64,000 nucleotides of DNA from Lutraria lutraria (lineage: Eukaryota > Mollusca > Bivalvia > Venerida > Mactridae): contig OZ026842.1 of NCBI GenBank assembly GCA_964023205.1, positions 10,013,407 to 10,077,406 on the forward strand, read 5' to 3'. The translations under genes were made by a program, and so were the position numbers. Under the pieces are notes generated by a model. That model made no database searches. It saw only the letters and a program-made list of their open reading frames with translations, and had not been told where the DNA came from. Positions 13,501 to 24,100 of this stretch are shown piece by piece (position 1 is the stretch's first letter; every line of letters starts with the position of its first letter).

Positions 13501-14535
13501 ATCCGGTCATGCTTTCTCCCGTCTGAGACTATGTCCTCAGGTTGTCCAATACCCTACCTCTAGTTGTCTGGTCATGCTTTCTCCAGTCTGAGACCATGTC
13601 CTCTGGTTGTCCGGTCATGCATTCTCCAGTCTAAGACCATTTTCTCAGGTTGTCCAATACCCAACGTCTAGTTGTCTGGTCATGCTTTCTCCAGTCTGAG
13701 ACCATGTCCTCTGGTTGTCCAATACCCTACCTCTGGTTGTCCGGTCATGCTTTCTCCAGTCCGAGACCATATCCTCTGGTTGTCCAATACCCCTCCCTCG
13801 GGTTGTCCGGTCATGCATTCTCCAGTCTGAGACCATGTCCTCAGGTTGTCCAATACCCTACCTCTAGTTGTCTGGTCATGCTTTCTCCAGTCTGAGACCA
13901 TGTCCTTTGGTTGTCCGGTCATGCTTTCTCCAGTCTGAGACCATGTCCTCTGGTTGTCCGGTCATGCATTCTCCAGTCTAAGACCATTTCCTCAGGTTGT
14001 CCAATACCCTACCTCTAGTTGTCCGGTCATGCATTCTCCAGTCTAAAACCATTTCCTCTGGTTGTCCAATACCCTACCTCTAGTTGTCCGGTCATGCTTT
14101 CTCCAGGCTGAGACCATGTCCTTTGGTTGTCCGGTCATGCATTCTCCAGTGTGAGACCAAGTCCTCTGGTTGTCCGGTCATGCATTCTCCAGTCTGAGAC
14201 CATGTCCTTTGGTTGTCCGGTCATGCATTCTCCAGTCTGCGACCATGTCCTCTGGTTGTCCGGTCATCCATTCTCCAGTCTAAGACCATTTCCTCTTGTT
14301 GTCCAATACCCTACCTCTATTTGTCTGGTCATGCTTTCTCCAGTCTGCGACCATGTCGTAAGGTTGTCCAATACCCTACCTTTGGTTGTCCGGTCATGCT
14401 TTCTCCAGTCCGAGACCATGTCCTCTGATTGTCCGGTCATGCTTTCTCCAGTCCGAGACCATATCCCCTGGTTGTCCAATACCCTCCCTCAGGTTGTCCG
14501 GTCATGCATTCTCCTGTCCGAGACCTTGTTCTGCA
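7586..14535. repeat. Subfamily B block 3 with three successive higher-order copies
   Basis: B-type 43/65-bp units. One segment, marked by TCAAATACCCTACATCTTGT and GTCCGAGACCGTGTCC, begins near 8847, 10166 and 11593, giving higher-order periods of 1319 and 1427 bp. The same segment also starts at 1948 and 3801. The final part (about 12648-13361) copies 4791-5504. Past 13.6 kb the units diverge from one another, as expected at the less homogenised edge of an array. Confidence 0.88.
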
Positions 14536-14943
14536 CTCCCGTACCACACTCATTCTCTGATGGACATAGTGCTTGGCGTTTGACTACCCCACCATTATTA
14601 ATATGTACAGCACTAATTGTAAGAAAAACTTTTATTTCCATTGTGGACCCTATGATAGTCCAAGGAATGGGTTAAGGGATTTTTCATCTTGGCACATGGT
14701 ATGAAATAAAAAAAATCTAAAATCATTTACATCTGTTTTATTTCAGTTGTTGCTGACCTTTGAACAACTCTACAGAAACTAAGCTAAGTTATTTTTCATT
14801 TGCATTTTATTTTATTGTGCAGACATGAAGTAACATTTCAGTCCAAATTGCAGCACTCTTTTAAGTCTACATATATTTGTTGTAATAAAAACTAACTTGT
14901 CTTCGCATGTCTTTGTGTATCTTTGCATGTCTTTTGCAGTGTT
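14536..14943. other. Non-repetitive interruption between array and 109-bp satellite
   Basis: The first ~45 bases (GTACCACACT, CTGATGG, then GTGCTTGGCG) are a decayed copy of the tail of the 109-bp satellite unit. The remaining ~360 bp are AT-rich and unlike either satellite, and I see no convincing open frame. It may be an old insertion that split the satellite. Confidence 0.55.
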
Positions 14944-16511
14944 TTGTTGTCCGGTCATGCATTCTCCAATCCGAAACCATGTCCTGCGATCTGGTACCAC
15001 TCTGTGATTGAAATCGAACTTGCTATCTGAATACCCAACCAGTCATATCATCCATGCATTCTGACGTCCGAGACTGTGTCCTATCGTCTGATACCACTCT
15101 GATGGGAGTAGCGTTTTCTATCAGAATAACCAACCGGTCATATCGTCCGGTCCGGTTGTCTGTGCATGCATTTTCCAGTACGAAAACCTGTCCTGCAGTC
15201 TGGTACCACCTTGTGATGAGCGTAGCACTTTCTGTTTGAATACCCAACCAGTCATACTCTCCGGTTGTCTGGCCATTCATTCTCCAGTCCGATAACCTGT
15301 CCTGTTGTCTGGTACGACTGTGTGATGGGAGTCGAACTTTCTGTCTGAATACGCAACCAGTCATGCCCTCCGGTTGTCTGGCCATGCATTCTCCAGTCCG
15401 ATAACCTGTCCTGTTGTCTGGTACGACTGTGTGATGGGAGTCGAAGTTTCTGTCTGAATACGCAATCGGTCATGCCCTCCGGTTGTCTGGCCATGCATTC
15501 TCCAGTCCGAAAACGTGTCCTGCAATCTGGTACTACTCTTTGAATGGAGTCGAACTTTCTGTCTGAGAACTCAACAGGTTATACCCTCCGGTTTTCTGGC
15601 CATGCATTCTCCAGTCCGAAACCATGTCCTGCAATCTGGTACCACACTGTGATGTGCGTAGCGCTTTCTGTCTGAATATGCGACCAGTCATTCCTCCGAT
15701 TGTCCGGCCATGCACCTGGTAATACTCTGTGGTGCGAGTCGAACTTTCAAGCTGAATAACCAGCCAGTCATATCCTTCCGTTGTCTGGCTATCCATTCCC
15801 CAGCTTGCCATGCAATCTCGACTCCAGGACCTTGTCCTTATGTCTGGTTCCGCACTGTAATGGGAGTAGGACTTTCTGCCAGGATACCCAACCAGTGATA
15901 TCCTCCGGTTGTCGTGACATGCATTCTCTAGTCCGAGACCGTGTCCTGCGATTTAGTATTACTCTGTGATGGGAGTAGAACTTTCTGTCTAAATACCCAA
16001 CCAGCCGTATCCTTCGGTGGTCTGGCCAGCCGTCAGAAACTGTATCCTGCAACGGTAGCATTCTGTGATGAGCGTAGCGCTTTCTGTCTAAATACGCAAC
16101 CAGTCATATCCTCCGGTTGTTCAGCCATGCATTTGTCAGTCAAAGACCGTCCCTTGCTGTCTGGTACCTTTCTGTGATGGGAGTAGAACTTTCTGTCTAA
16201 ATACCCAATCAGTCGTATCCTTCGGTGGTCTGGTCATACATTCTCTAGTCAGAAACTGTATCCTGTCCTGCAATCTGGTTCCTCACTGAGATAGGTTGCG
16301 CTCTCTGTTTGAATACGCAACCAGTCATATCATCCGGTTGTCTGGCCATGCTTTCTCCAGTCTAAGACCTCGGACTATCGTCATGTATCCACATATGATG
16401 TGCGTGGCTCTTTTCTATTCGAATATGCAACCAGTCATATCCTTCGCCTGTCTAGCCATGCATTCTCCTGCCCGAGACTATGTCCTACTGTTTGGTACCA
16501 AACTGTAATGG
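14944..16511. repeat. 109-bp satellite, about 14 diverged copies
   Basis: Tandem units begin CCGGTTGTCTGGCCATGCAT and continue through a CTGGTACCACTCTGTGATGG segment and a CTTTCTGTCTGAATACCCAA segment. Unit starts at 15152, 15261, 15370, 15479, 15588 and 15696 give periods of 109, 109, 109, 109 and 108 bp. Later copies vary (82-127 bp). The first ~45 bp of each unit are homologous to the minisatellite unit at 1-14535. Copies differ from each other far more than units of the short array do, so this satellite looks older and less homogenised. Confidence 0.9.
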
Positions 16512-16686
16512 TTGCCATCACCATTCAGTTTTAAACCTATTTATGTATATCTACCTTCATTCACATTAATACTGTTTTATTAATTGACTTATATCTATTG
16601 ACTTTCCTTCTTCAATTTTTTTTTATTCTATATGACCATTTGTAGTCGATGCGATAGAAAACAACACTAAACAAACAAACGAACAC
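16512..16686 (+). mobile_element. 5'-truncated LINE 3' end inserted in the 109-bp satellite
   Basis: A 175-bp AT-rich segment contains ACCATTTGTAGTCGATGCG and ends in CTAAACAAACAAAC. It matches the last part of the longer LINE fragment that ends at 17481. The direct repeat ACTGTAATGG sits immediately on both sides (16502-16511 and 16687-16696), and the satellite unit continues in register after it. This is a target-primed reverse transcription insertion with a 10-bp target-site duplication. It has no coding capacity. Confidence 0.85.
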
Positions 16687-16696
16687 ACTGTAATGG

Positions 16697-16748
16697 CAGT
16701 AGAACTTTCTGCCTAGATACCCGACCAGTCAGATCCTCCAGTTGTCTG
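16697..16748. repeat. Last remnant of the 109-bp satellite
   Basis: CAGTAGAACTTTCTGCC followed by GATACCCGACCAGTC and CCAGTTGTCTGG continues the unit interrupted at 16511. It breaks off where the second LINE fragment begins. Confidence 0.8.
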
Positions 16749-17481
16749 GGTCTTCAAGACAATCCTCCAGAGGTGAGATGAAGGCCATTGGATCCCAGGT
16801 CACATGGGTATTAAAGGTAATGAAAGAGCTGATGCAGCTGCTAAATTAGCCCTGGAATTGCCAATGTCAGACATCAAAATTCTACGCACTGATTATATAT
16901 TTCCCATTTTTAACTGTATCCAATCTTCCTGGCAGTCCCAATGGGATGTCGACATTGGCAACAAACTTCACTCTGTCAAACTAACTCTTGGCGATTGGCA
17001 TCCCTCTTATAAGTTCAATAGTCGAGAAAAGGTAATATTATCGAGATGCAGAATTGGTCATTCTCCTTTAACCCATTCTTGGCTTCTCACCGGAGATGAT
17101 ATGCCAGAATTTATTCCATGTGGTGCACCACATTCCATCAGAATGTTCTTGTTGACTACATCGACATTCAGCCAACCCGTACAAAACATTTTAACGTTCA
17201 AAACATGAACACTCCTGAAACCACTATCAGTTCTTTAAAAGAAGTAGGACTTTACAGTAGACTGTATTTCTTTTTAAACGCTTCATTTATTATCAATGTT
17301 AACTATTTAGTTAACTTTTGCCAATCAATATTCAATTTTAAACCTATTTATTTCAGTCATCCTTCATTCTCATCAATACTTTACTTACTTTTTATTATAC
17401 TTATTGACTTACCTTTTTTTTATTGCGCTGACCATTTGTAGTCGATGCACTAAACAAACAAACAAACAAACAAACAAACAA
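16749..17481 (+). mobile_element. 5'-truncated non-LTR retrotransposon with RNase H remnant
   Basis: Translation from about 16785 gives GHWIPGHMGIKGNERADAAA, the C-terminal RNase H signature (His, then NERAD) of non-LTR retrotransposon polyproteins. It is followed by a C-terminal block with SRCRIGHSPLTHSWLL and a PEFIPC segment. After about 17120 the family-like reading continues in another frame (VLVDYIDIQPTRTKHFN), so a small indel has shifted the frame. The 3' untranslated part ends in an (AAAC)n tail at 17453-17481. Only the 3' ~730 bp of the element is present, so it is not autonomous. Clade assignment (I/Nimb-like is my guess) would need the missing reverse transcriptase. Confidence 0.88.
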
Positions 17482-18180
17482 GGACTATTTGTGTATGTAT
17501 TAATATTTTAATGCCAATGTTAAATAATCAGTTCAGCGTCAACTTTTGGAAAATATTAATCCAATAGATTATGGTTATAATTAAGGCATTTTATCAAATG
17601 ATAGATAAATGTAATCTGTTAGAAAACAGGGCTATATTTTTGTAATTAAAAATTACACTTATATAGGGTTGGGCGCAGACAATACCTTTAGGGCGAATAT
17701 TCATAAAAATAATATTCCTTTACGCATGTACATAATTATTTAAGTTATATTTTTGGGGGTTACCAATTCGTACCGTGTTATTAAGAATATTCTCATTGTT
17801 GGTGTAAATAATACAAGAAAATAGAAAAAGCAACTTGTCCACAATTCTGACAGTATCAAGGACTTACATACATACTTGTATGTTTATATAAAGTCCTTGT
17901 CAGTATGTAATGAATATTTAAATCTGCTATAAACAGTTCGTATAATTATCTCCATACAAATAAATGATAAATAACGTCTTGTATACAATGCAAATGTCAA
18001 AGTATAGGTTATTTATATTCCCTGACACATTTTTCTTCTGTTATTAAATGTGTGACGAATCAGGTGTTGTGGTGTTGTTCATTTTAATTCTATTCAATAA
18101 CAATACTATCCGTCACGCTCGAATGACAATCGTGACTGACAAAAGTACAAGAAGACAAAATAACCAGCAGGTTTAAATAC
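17482..18180. other. AT-rich intergenic DNA
   Basis: No open frame of note and no tandem repeat. The only structured element is the 43-bp palindrome at 17857, listed separately. Confidence 0.6.
17857..17899. repeat. 43-bp palindrome: minimal derivative of a TIR element
   Basis: Starts CAAGGACTTACATACATAC and ends GTATGTTTATATAAAGTCCTTG less its first bases, so the two halves are inverted copies. Both ends match the terminal inverted repeats of the MITE at 46659-47163. The direct repeat CAGTAT flanks it (17851-17856 and 17901-17906, one extra T on the right). It is best read as a deleted MITE reduced to its two ends. Confidence 0.7.
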
Positions 18181-18458
18181 TCGCGTTAGTCGGTGGATCA
18201 ATTGAAGTGTGTTTGAACTATTAACATATCGACACGCGCTGTGGATTTCTGTGGTTATTTTTAGACAATGATTAACAAAAACCAGTTTAATTCATGAATT
18301 GGACATTTTATAGATCATACTTCTATTACTGTGTACGATTTCATTTATTGGACTTAAGCAACAAGGACGTTCATGTTAAAATTGTGTATGACATTAAATG
18401 AAACCGATTGAGAGAGAAGTTTAATTGTAAACATAAGATAGGGCTCCCCGCACGCGAG
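18181..18458 (+). other. Candidate 5' UTR exon of the KY/hillarin-like gene
   Basis: This stretch ends in a strong donor (GCACGCGAG, then GTATGTAAGTA at 18459). The next usable acceptor on this strand before an initiator ATG is TTTTATTTCAAG ending at 21149. The region is locally richer in CpG than its surroundings. The exon's left end and the promoter are not visible; 18181 is only a nominal limit. Confidence 0.3.
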
Positions 18459-21149
18459 GTATGTAAGTATCAATTACGTATCATTGTAATTTATAACATT
18501 TTCACGACATTTTATCACATTAATTTAAGCTTATTGGTAGTTATCATCGTTGTTTAAATGTGTTGGATATAGTTTGTGACAATTTGAGGATTATGTAAGT
18601 ACATTTATATCAGGAGCATCAGCCAGATGGGCTTATCAGTCACTGTGCTGGTAGTAACGTAGGTATGGTGCTAAGTAAATTGATTTTTCATGTATCTTCA
18701 TCCTGACTCATTTGATGAATGTGAAATTTCTTCACTAACGGGATTTTGTTATAAAACTACTAGACAAGTGTAAAAACAAACGTGTTATACGAGCATAATT
18801 TATATAAATATATGTCGGGTTTCACGCATTCTATACGTCGGTGTATATTTACTGAATATTTAAATCGTGCTAGAAAACAAACAAAAAAACTATATTAAAG
18901 GTGACATTAATACATCAACAATATCATGCAATGCATGTGATTTATTATTTAATGTGAGAAACAATACGTCATAAAAATCAAATCAAAATTAGCCAGAATG
19001 TAATGAAATTGAAATTGATTTCACTTAATTAGCCGTTAAACAAGCTTGGTATATTGTTGTAATTGATACAGCATTTTGCATTTTGTCGATGACATGTCAT
19101 TGTTGATTGTTTGTATGCGTTGAACATGTTTCGTATTTTTTACACATATGCATTTATAAATGACAAACATGTACATTGCATGACTGAACTATTGTGTTTT
19201 GCGTCGACATTTAAGCACGTACTGATAAAATCGTTAGACGTACCTTATACAAATATTAACCTGACACGGGAATGTATTATTTGTATACGTCTTTAACTAA
19301 CTAAATCAACATTATGTATACAAGTCCATATTACAGGCCATACAGTAAACGAACAACTGAAGTGATATAGAATGATATCTACTGTGATTTATTTGGTTGT
19401 TCGATTTGTGATCGAAACGGTTACCTTTAGCTGGGACCGATATACACATGTTTATTGGTTCCAGGGTTTATATAAATAAACAGACCACGATTTGAAGACA
19501 GTGAGCCACATGGTTGCATGCTTTAGCCCATACTTGATAAAAATATCGACAAACCAATGAATCGGAGATAAATGTTTTTTTTGTTGCCCTTTGTTGTTCA
19601 GTTGAGATAATGCCATGGAATGGAAGTCATGTTAGTTTATTAGGCATATAACACCTGCGACTTATTCGATAAGGGAATGTTTGTCCAATCTAAATACTTA
19701 ATTGTGATAGATGGACGTCATGCACCGTCCGGAATTGCGACCGTACGTTCGCCCGATAGCCGTTACACGCTCGGCGCGCATGAATTTTCATGCGGACTAA
19801 AGTACTACGTCTTCTAAATCCGACATGCAATTGTGTAACTACTAGTAGTTACCCATTCCATGTTGCAGTGCAAGTTTATGCAAGTTCTGTGTCCATGAGT
19901 AATTCCAGTACTTTGATTTAACACTACTGTTAGATAGATTTTATTAAAATGTGTTCATTCAAGCATTATAATTATGCCAGTGCAAATAAATGATGTGTAT
20001 TGAAGCATGTAATAATTATGTTTGTTACATATGTTCGGACTATTTAAACATTGAGTCAGTAATCGTGTAGTATTAAATAAACGTGACGTAGATCTACTCG
20101 CACTAAAACAACCAGCCTTTGTTGTGCACGAAACTTAGAATCTTTTCAACAAGAATCGCAATAAACTCAACTGCTTATTTGAGCATGAGTTGTTTTAATA
20201 AAGTTGAAATATTCTGTTGATATACTAGATATGTGCGATTATCTTGTTCATGAGTATGTATATTTTGCATTCTTTCTTCAAACGCATTAAGAATTCACCC
20301 CGGTCCATTATATCCAAAAATGCACGAAAATCTCGCGCAGTTTGAAGTGCCCCTGAACGTTGACAGTCTCAAAGTATGTACAAATCAGGTACTATACATA
20401 ACTTGAAATACAATTATCTTTTTGTTTTGTTTAAACATTGAACGACGTAACTCCGATGTGTTCGTCGATATATCGATATTAACGATTTTAAAGCATCCTG
20501 CTGATAATATCGACTGGTATCCCATTATTCTCCGAATCGTATCACCATTGGACACAAAGTACCAGCGATGTTTATCGTTCATTCAATTTATTTTCAGACC
20601 GACTGTTAATTACAAACAGTTACGGTTTCCGTGCATATTACTAAGCCATGAACTTACTCTTTACTGATTGGTTCAAGAAAGGTTTCCATTAAGGAACAAA
20701 TTTACTTTCTTAGTCGATTTCCGTCACGTTTGTGACTTTATTGTGATTCCATTGATACTTTTTATCGTGTACCTTTAATATGACAGTTTTGCAATCAATA
20801 AATCGTATTCAAATTACTTTGCAGACGATACATCACTTAGAAATTATGACCTGCGAAACTGTCGGTATCTGATGTGAAATACACCAATATCATATTGTAC
20901 ATCCATATTTAACGTATTGCAAAAAAAACCACTCGCAAACATTTATCAGACGATTTTATTTGGTTACCATGACATCTGTATGAAATACGATGATCCTCTT
21001 TACGATGAAAGAAATTTGCATGAATAATTTCAAATTATAACATCCAGGTAAGGATCATTTATGTTTAATTATACTTGCAGGTACAATACTGAATGACTCG
21101 TGGGAATTTTATGTTACTTAGTAATTTGTAAATGTTGTTTTATTTCAAG
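18459..21149 (+). other. Putative first intron / upstream region of the KY-like gene
   Basis: 2.7 kb of AT-rich DNA between the candidate leader exon and the ATG exon. It contains a dispersed repeat at 19757-19900 (related to 25740-25862). Short open frames at 19.1 and 20.4 kb have no recognisable family features, so I do not call them genes. Confidence 0.4.
19757..19900. repeat. Dispersed repeat, copy 1
   Basis: Contains GCTCGGCGCGCAT, GCGGACTAAAGTACTACGT, an ACTAGTAGTT segment and a GCAAGTTCTGTG segment. The same blocks recur in the same order at 25740-25862 (GCTCGGCGTGCAT, TGGACTAAGTACTACGT, ACTAGTTCT, GCAGGTTCAATG). Family unknown. Confidence 0.55.
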
Positions 21150-21175
21150 GGTAGTAGAGCGAGAGAAAATTTAAG

Positions 21176-24100
21176 ATGGGGTGTCCGCAATCGAAATCCA
21201 AGAATAAAGACTTCTCTACTGAACAAAGTGTACAAAGAAATATCATAAGTGACACACCGGAAGTTAAAACTGCGACTCAGAATGATTCTAAACTCAACAA
21301 TCTAGAACATTCTCAGGGCGGAATCACGAAGAACACAGAGGGTGTTCGAACATCGTCACCTTCAAATGGCATAGCAGAAGACACAAACCAGCAATCAAAA
21401 CAATCCAATGACAGTGCCGCGAAGAGCACAAATTCTGCCGCGGAAACTCCAAGTGAACAAAAAGTAGCTAAATACGATGAAAATAATACTCAGATCCACG
21501 AAGGTCTTGAAATGGACAGTGTGTATATTCCTGGCGACCATGATGAAGAAAATCAAATTGACACAGAGGATGCCAAGAATAAGGACGTTTATGATCCTGG
21601 CACAATAGACGTTGATGACGTAGATATTGGTCAGACTGTGTCAGAAATAACCTTAGAAAACCCCACTGTTGATGCTGAAAATGATGCACATCAGTCAGCT
21701 AACGTGTCTGTGGATAAGGAAGCTGATATACCAGTTACTAAAGTAGAAGGACCTAATGTTAGTAGTGTTGAGGTTAATACGATGGACCAAGGACATACAT
21801 ACACAGAAATGTCTACAAACTGGGATGGTCCTTCGTCTGTCAGGTAAGTTTAACACACCAAGATATTCAACGTTTCTGTGTAAATATGAATTATCAGATA
21901 ACTCATTTATTAATGTTTTGATTGAGCTGGTCCCACTGTGGGGTTTGATTCCGCGCTGGTTCCACTGTCAGATTCGATTCCGCTGTTCCTCCTGTGAGTT
22001 CTGATTCTGCTGGTTCCACTGTGAGTTTGTTCAGCCTGATTCTAATTAGGTAAATTCTGTCTGGGTCCACTTAGTATAGGCATCTGATATGTAGTTATAA
22101 TTATTGAATTCTACAAAACTTAATACTTTTACTAAGTTTTTCCCTATACACAATTAAAACCATTCGTGGGCTGTCGTAGTTTTCTTAACAAGAACTGTCG
22201 TAGTTTCAAGTGTGCATTAGATATGATCACATGCTGTAATTTAGAAAACAATGTTTTATTTAATCGTAACTAAGGTAGTAGAAATAAAAGACTAGAACCA
22301 TGGCTTATACGGCTATTATGTTACACCTTTTACCTTTTATCTCATGTTATCTAAAACCCGTGTTTTATTTCCTTTTGATAGAATTATTAACGTACAATGT
22401 CAAGGAAATGTCATTTTTCTAAATCTATTCAAAATCCCACAGGGTTCTGAAATGTTTAGTTTCAAACTGCTTTCAAACCCACGTGGAAGGAATTTAGGTA
22501 TACGTTGACTTAATGGGCTTATTTATATCAATTTCACAATTCAAAATAAGTTCTACATGAATAAGTTTGTATATAGAACGTAGACATAATAATTTTGGGT
22601 AGATTTTGGATAGTTTGTTGAAATGAGCAGGTAAACTTGTTCCGATTTATTTTCACATCGATTTAGTAAACAATCACTTATCTGCGATTTTATATAAAAC
22701 TTAAATGTTCATGTAACCAATTATTTATATTCTTTGTATCTATGTTACATTTGTTATGTACGTGAAACATGTAATATCGTTGGGAACACGTCAACATGAG
22801 TCATGACACAAAAGTAATATGTACAAACAAAGTAGCAATTTCATTCTACGAAACTTCTGAAGAAAATCATAGTGTTCATGTATAGTCTATGACGGTGATA
22901 ATCTCGTTCTCTTTGTTTGAATATTGTTCGGGAATAGAAAGTTACTGGTACATTTTTATAAACATAATAACGATTATGATGCGCAATGGTGACTGATAAA
23001 TTCTATCCTATATTTTCTGTTTTTTCTTAATCAAATTTATTAATTGAAGTTACTTAAAGAATAATTTATGAAATGTCTTATTTTTTCGCTCTTCTTATTG
23101 TACTTCTCAAATGAAATTGTTGGTATAACAATTATAAAATTACTGGACATAATAATTTATTTTAAAAGTATGTTTATATCCGTGTAGTTTTATTTTATAA
23201 AGCAATTGTTATTTATTCTGGATACGTTTATCATTAATTTTGTCGTGTTTGACGTTGTGACCTGCGCCGCTGCTCCTTACCTATGTGAATTTAAAATAGT
23301 ATAGAAAAAGTCATTGCTTTTCCCAATAACAACAATTTTTTCCAGAATTATTGACAAATGCACAGTAAAACAGGAAACAGAATTTAACATTCTTACGTAT
23401 ATTACTTTTTGATTAGCACATACTGTCTACGAATGTCTGAATCACCCCTCGTATAACAGTAGTTATTATACAGTCTTAAATATATCGATATTTCAGAGGT
23501 GAATTTGCCAACCATATTAAAAATATTCACGATGATTAGATAAGTCTGTAAAGGGTTCAGAATTCAGACATGCTTGTTCTTGAAAACTGGTCACATGTTC
23601 AAGGTCGTCTACCTCCTAACCGCGAGTTACACATTTCGGGACGCTGACAACTGCTGAAAACAAGGTTCTCATTTGATCCATAAAATGGCATTTTGACTTT
23701 TGAAATAGCAACATAAAGAGTCTGACTCATGAGAAAGGGTTAAATTTACAATTCCGTAAGAGGGATTTATCTTTTACCCTTTAAATAAGTATCAGTTACC
23801 CTTTAAATAAGTATCAGTTACGGGTCAATTTGCTGTGAAAATAGGAACAGGTTGTCCCACACGGAACTCTGGTCAGGTGAAATGTCCACAGTACATGTAG
23901 CATCAAAGCGATGTTAAATCGAATGAATACAAGCAATGAATGACTCAAGTCATGTACAATTCACTCTTGCGCTTTACAGATACGTGTCAAAGGAGAAAAT
24001 TGAGTACGGGCTACCGGAGGGCGTGCCTAAACCAGCGCCACCCAAGACGAAGAAAAATGACATAATCAAGCCTACAACATTCACTATGGTCGATAGAATT

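Larger units (their letters stand above)
1..14535. repeat. Giant minisatellite array (43-50-bp and 65-bp units)
   Basis: About 14.5 kb of uninterrupted head-to-tail repeats, running off the left edge. The shared core is CCAGTCYGAGACCATGTCC, a variable C-rich or CTCTGG segment, then GGTTGTCCGGTCATGCATTCT. Units are 43 bp (CTCTGG/CTTTGG type), 46-50 bp (CCCCCC and CACGCCCCGG types) or 65 bp (a 22-bp insertion containing CCAATACCCTACCTCT). Two subfamilies alternate in blocks, and blocks of 1.3-1.9 kb are themselves duplicated. Long open frames occur in all three forward frames and on the reverse strand, as expected of a stop-free repeat, so I do not call genes here. The array ends near 14535 in a diverged unit that reads on into the tail of the 109-bp satellite. 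Confidence 0.97.

Noticed and set aside
1..14535. CRISPR array
   Set aside because: Units are contiguous with no unique spacers, the unit itself varies in length, and the surroundings are clearly eukaryotic.
17118..17441. Separate small gene after the RNase H fragment
   Set aside because: Its start is the frame-shifted continuation of the LINE C-terminus; the rest is LINE 3' untranslated sequence.
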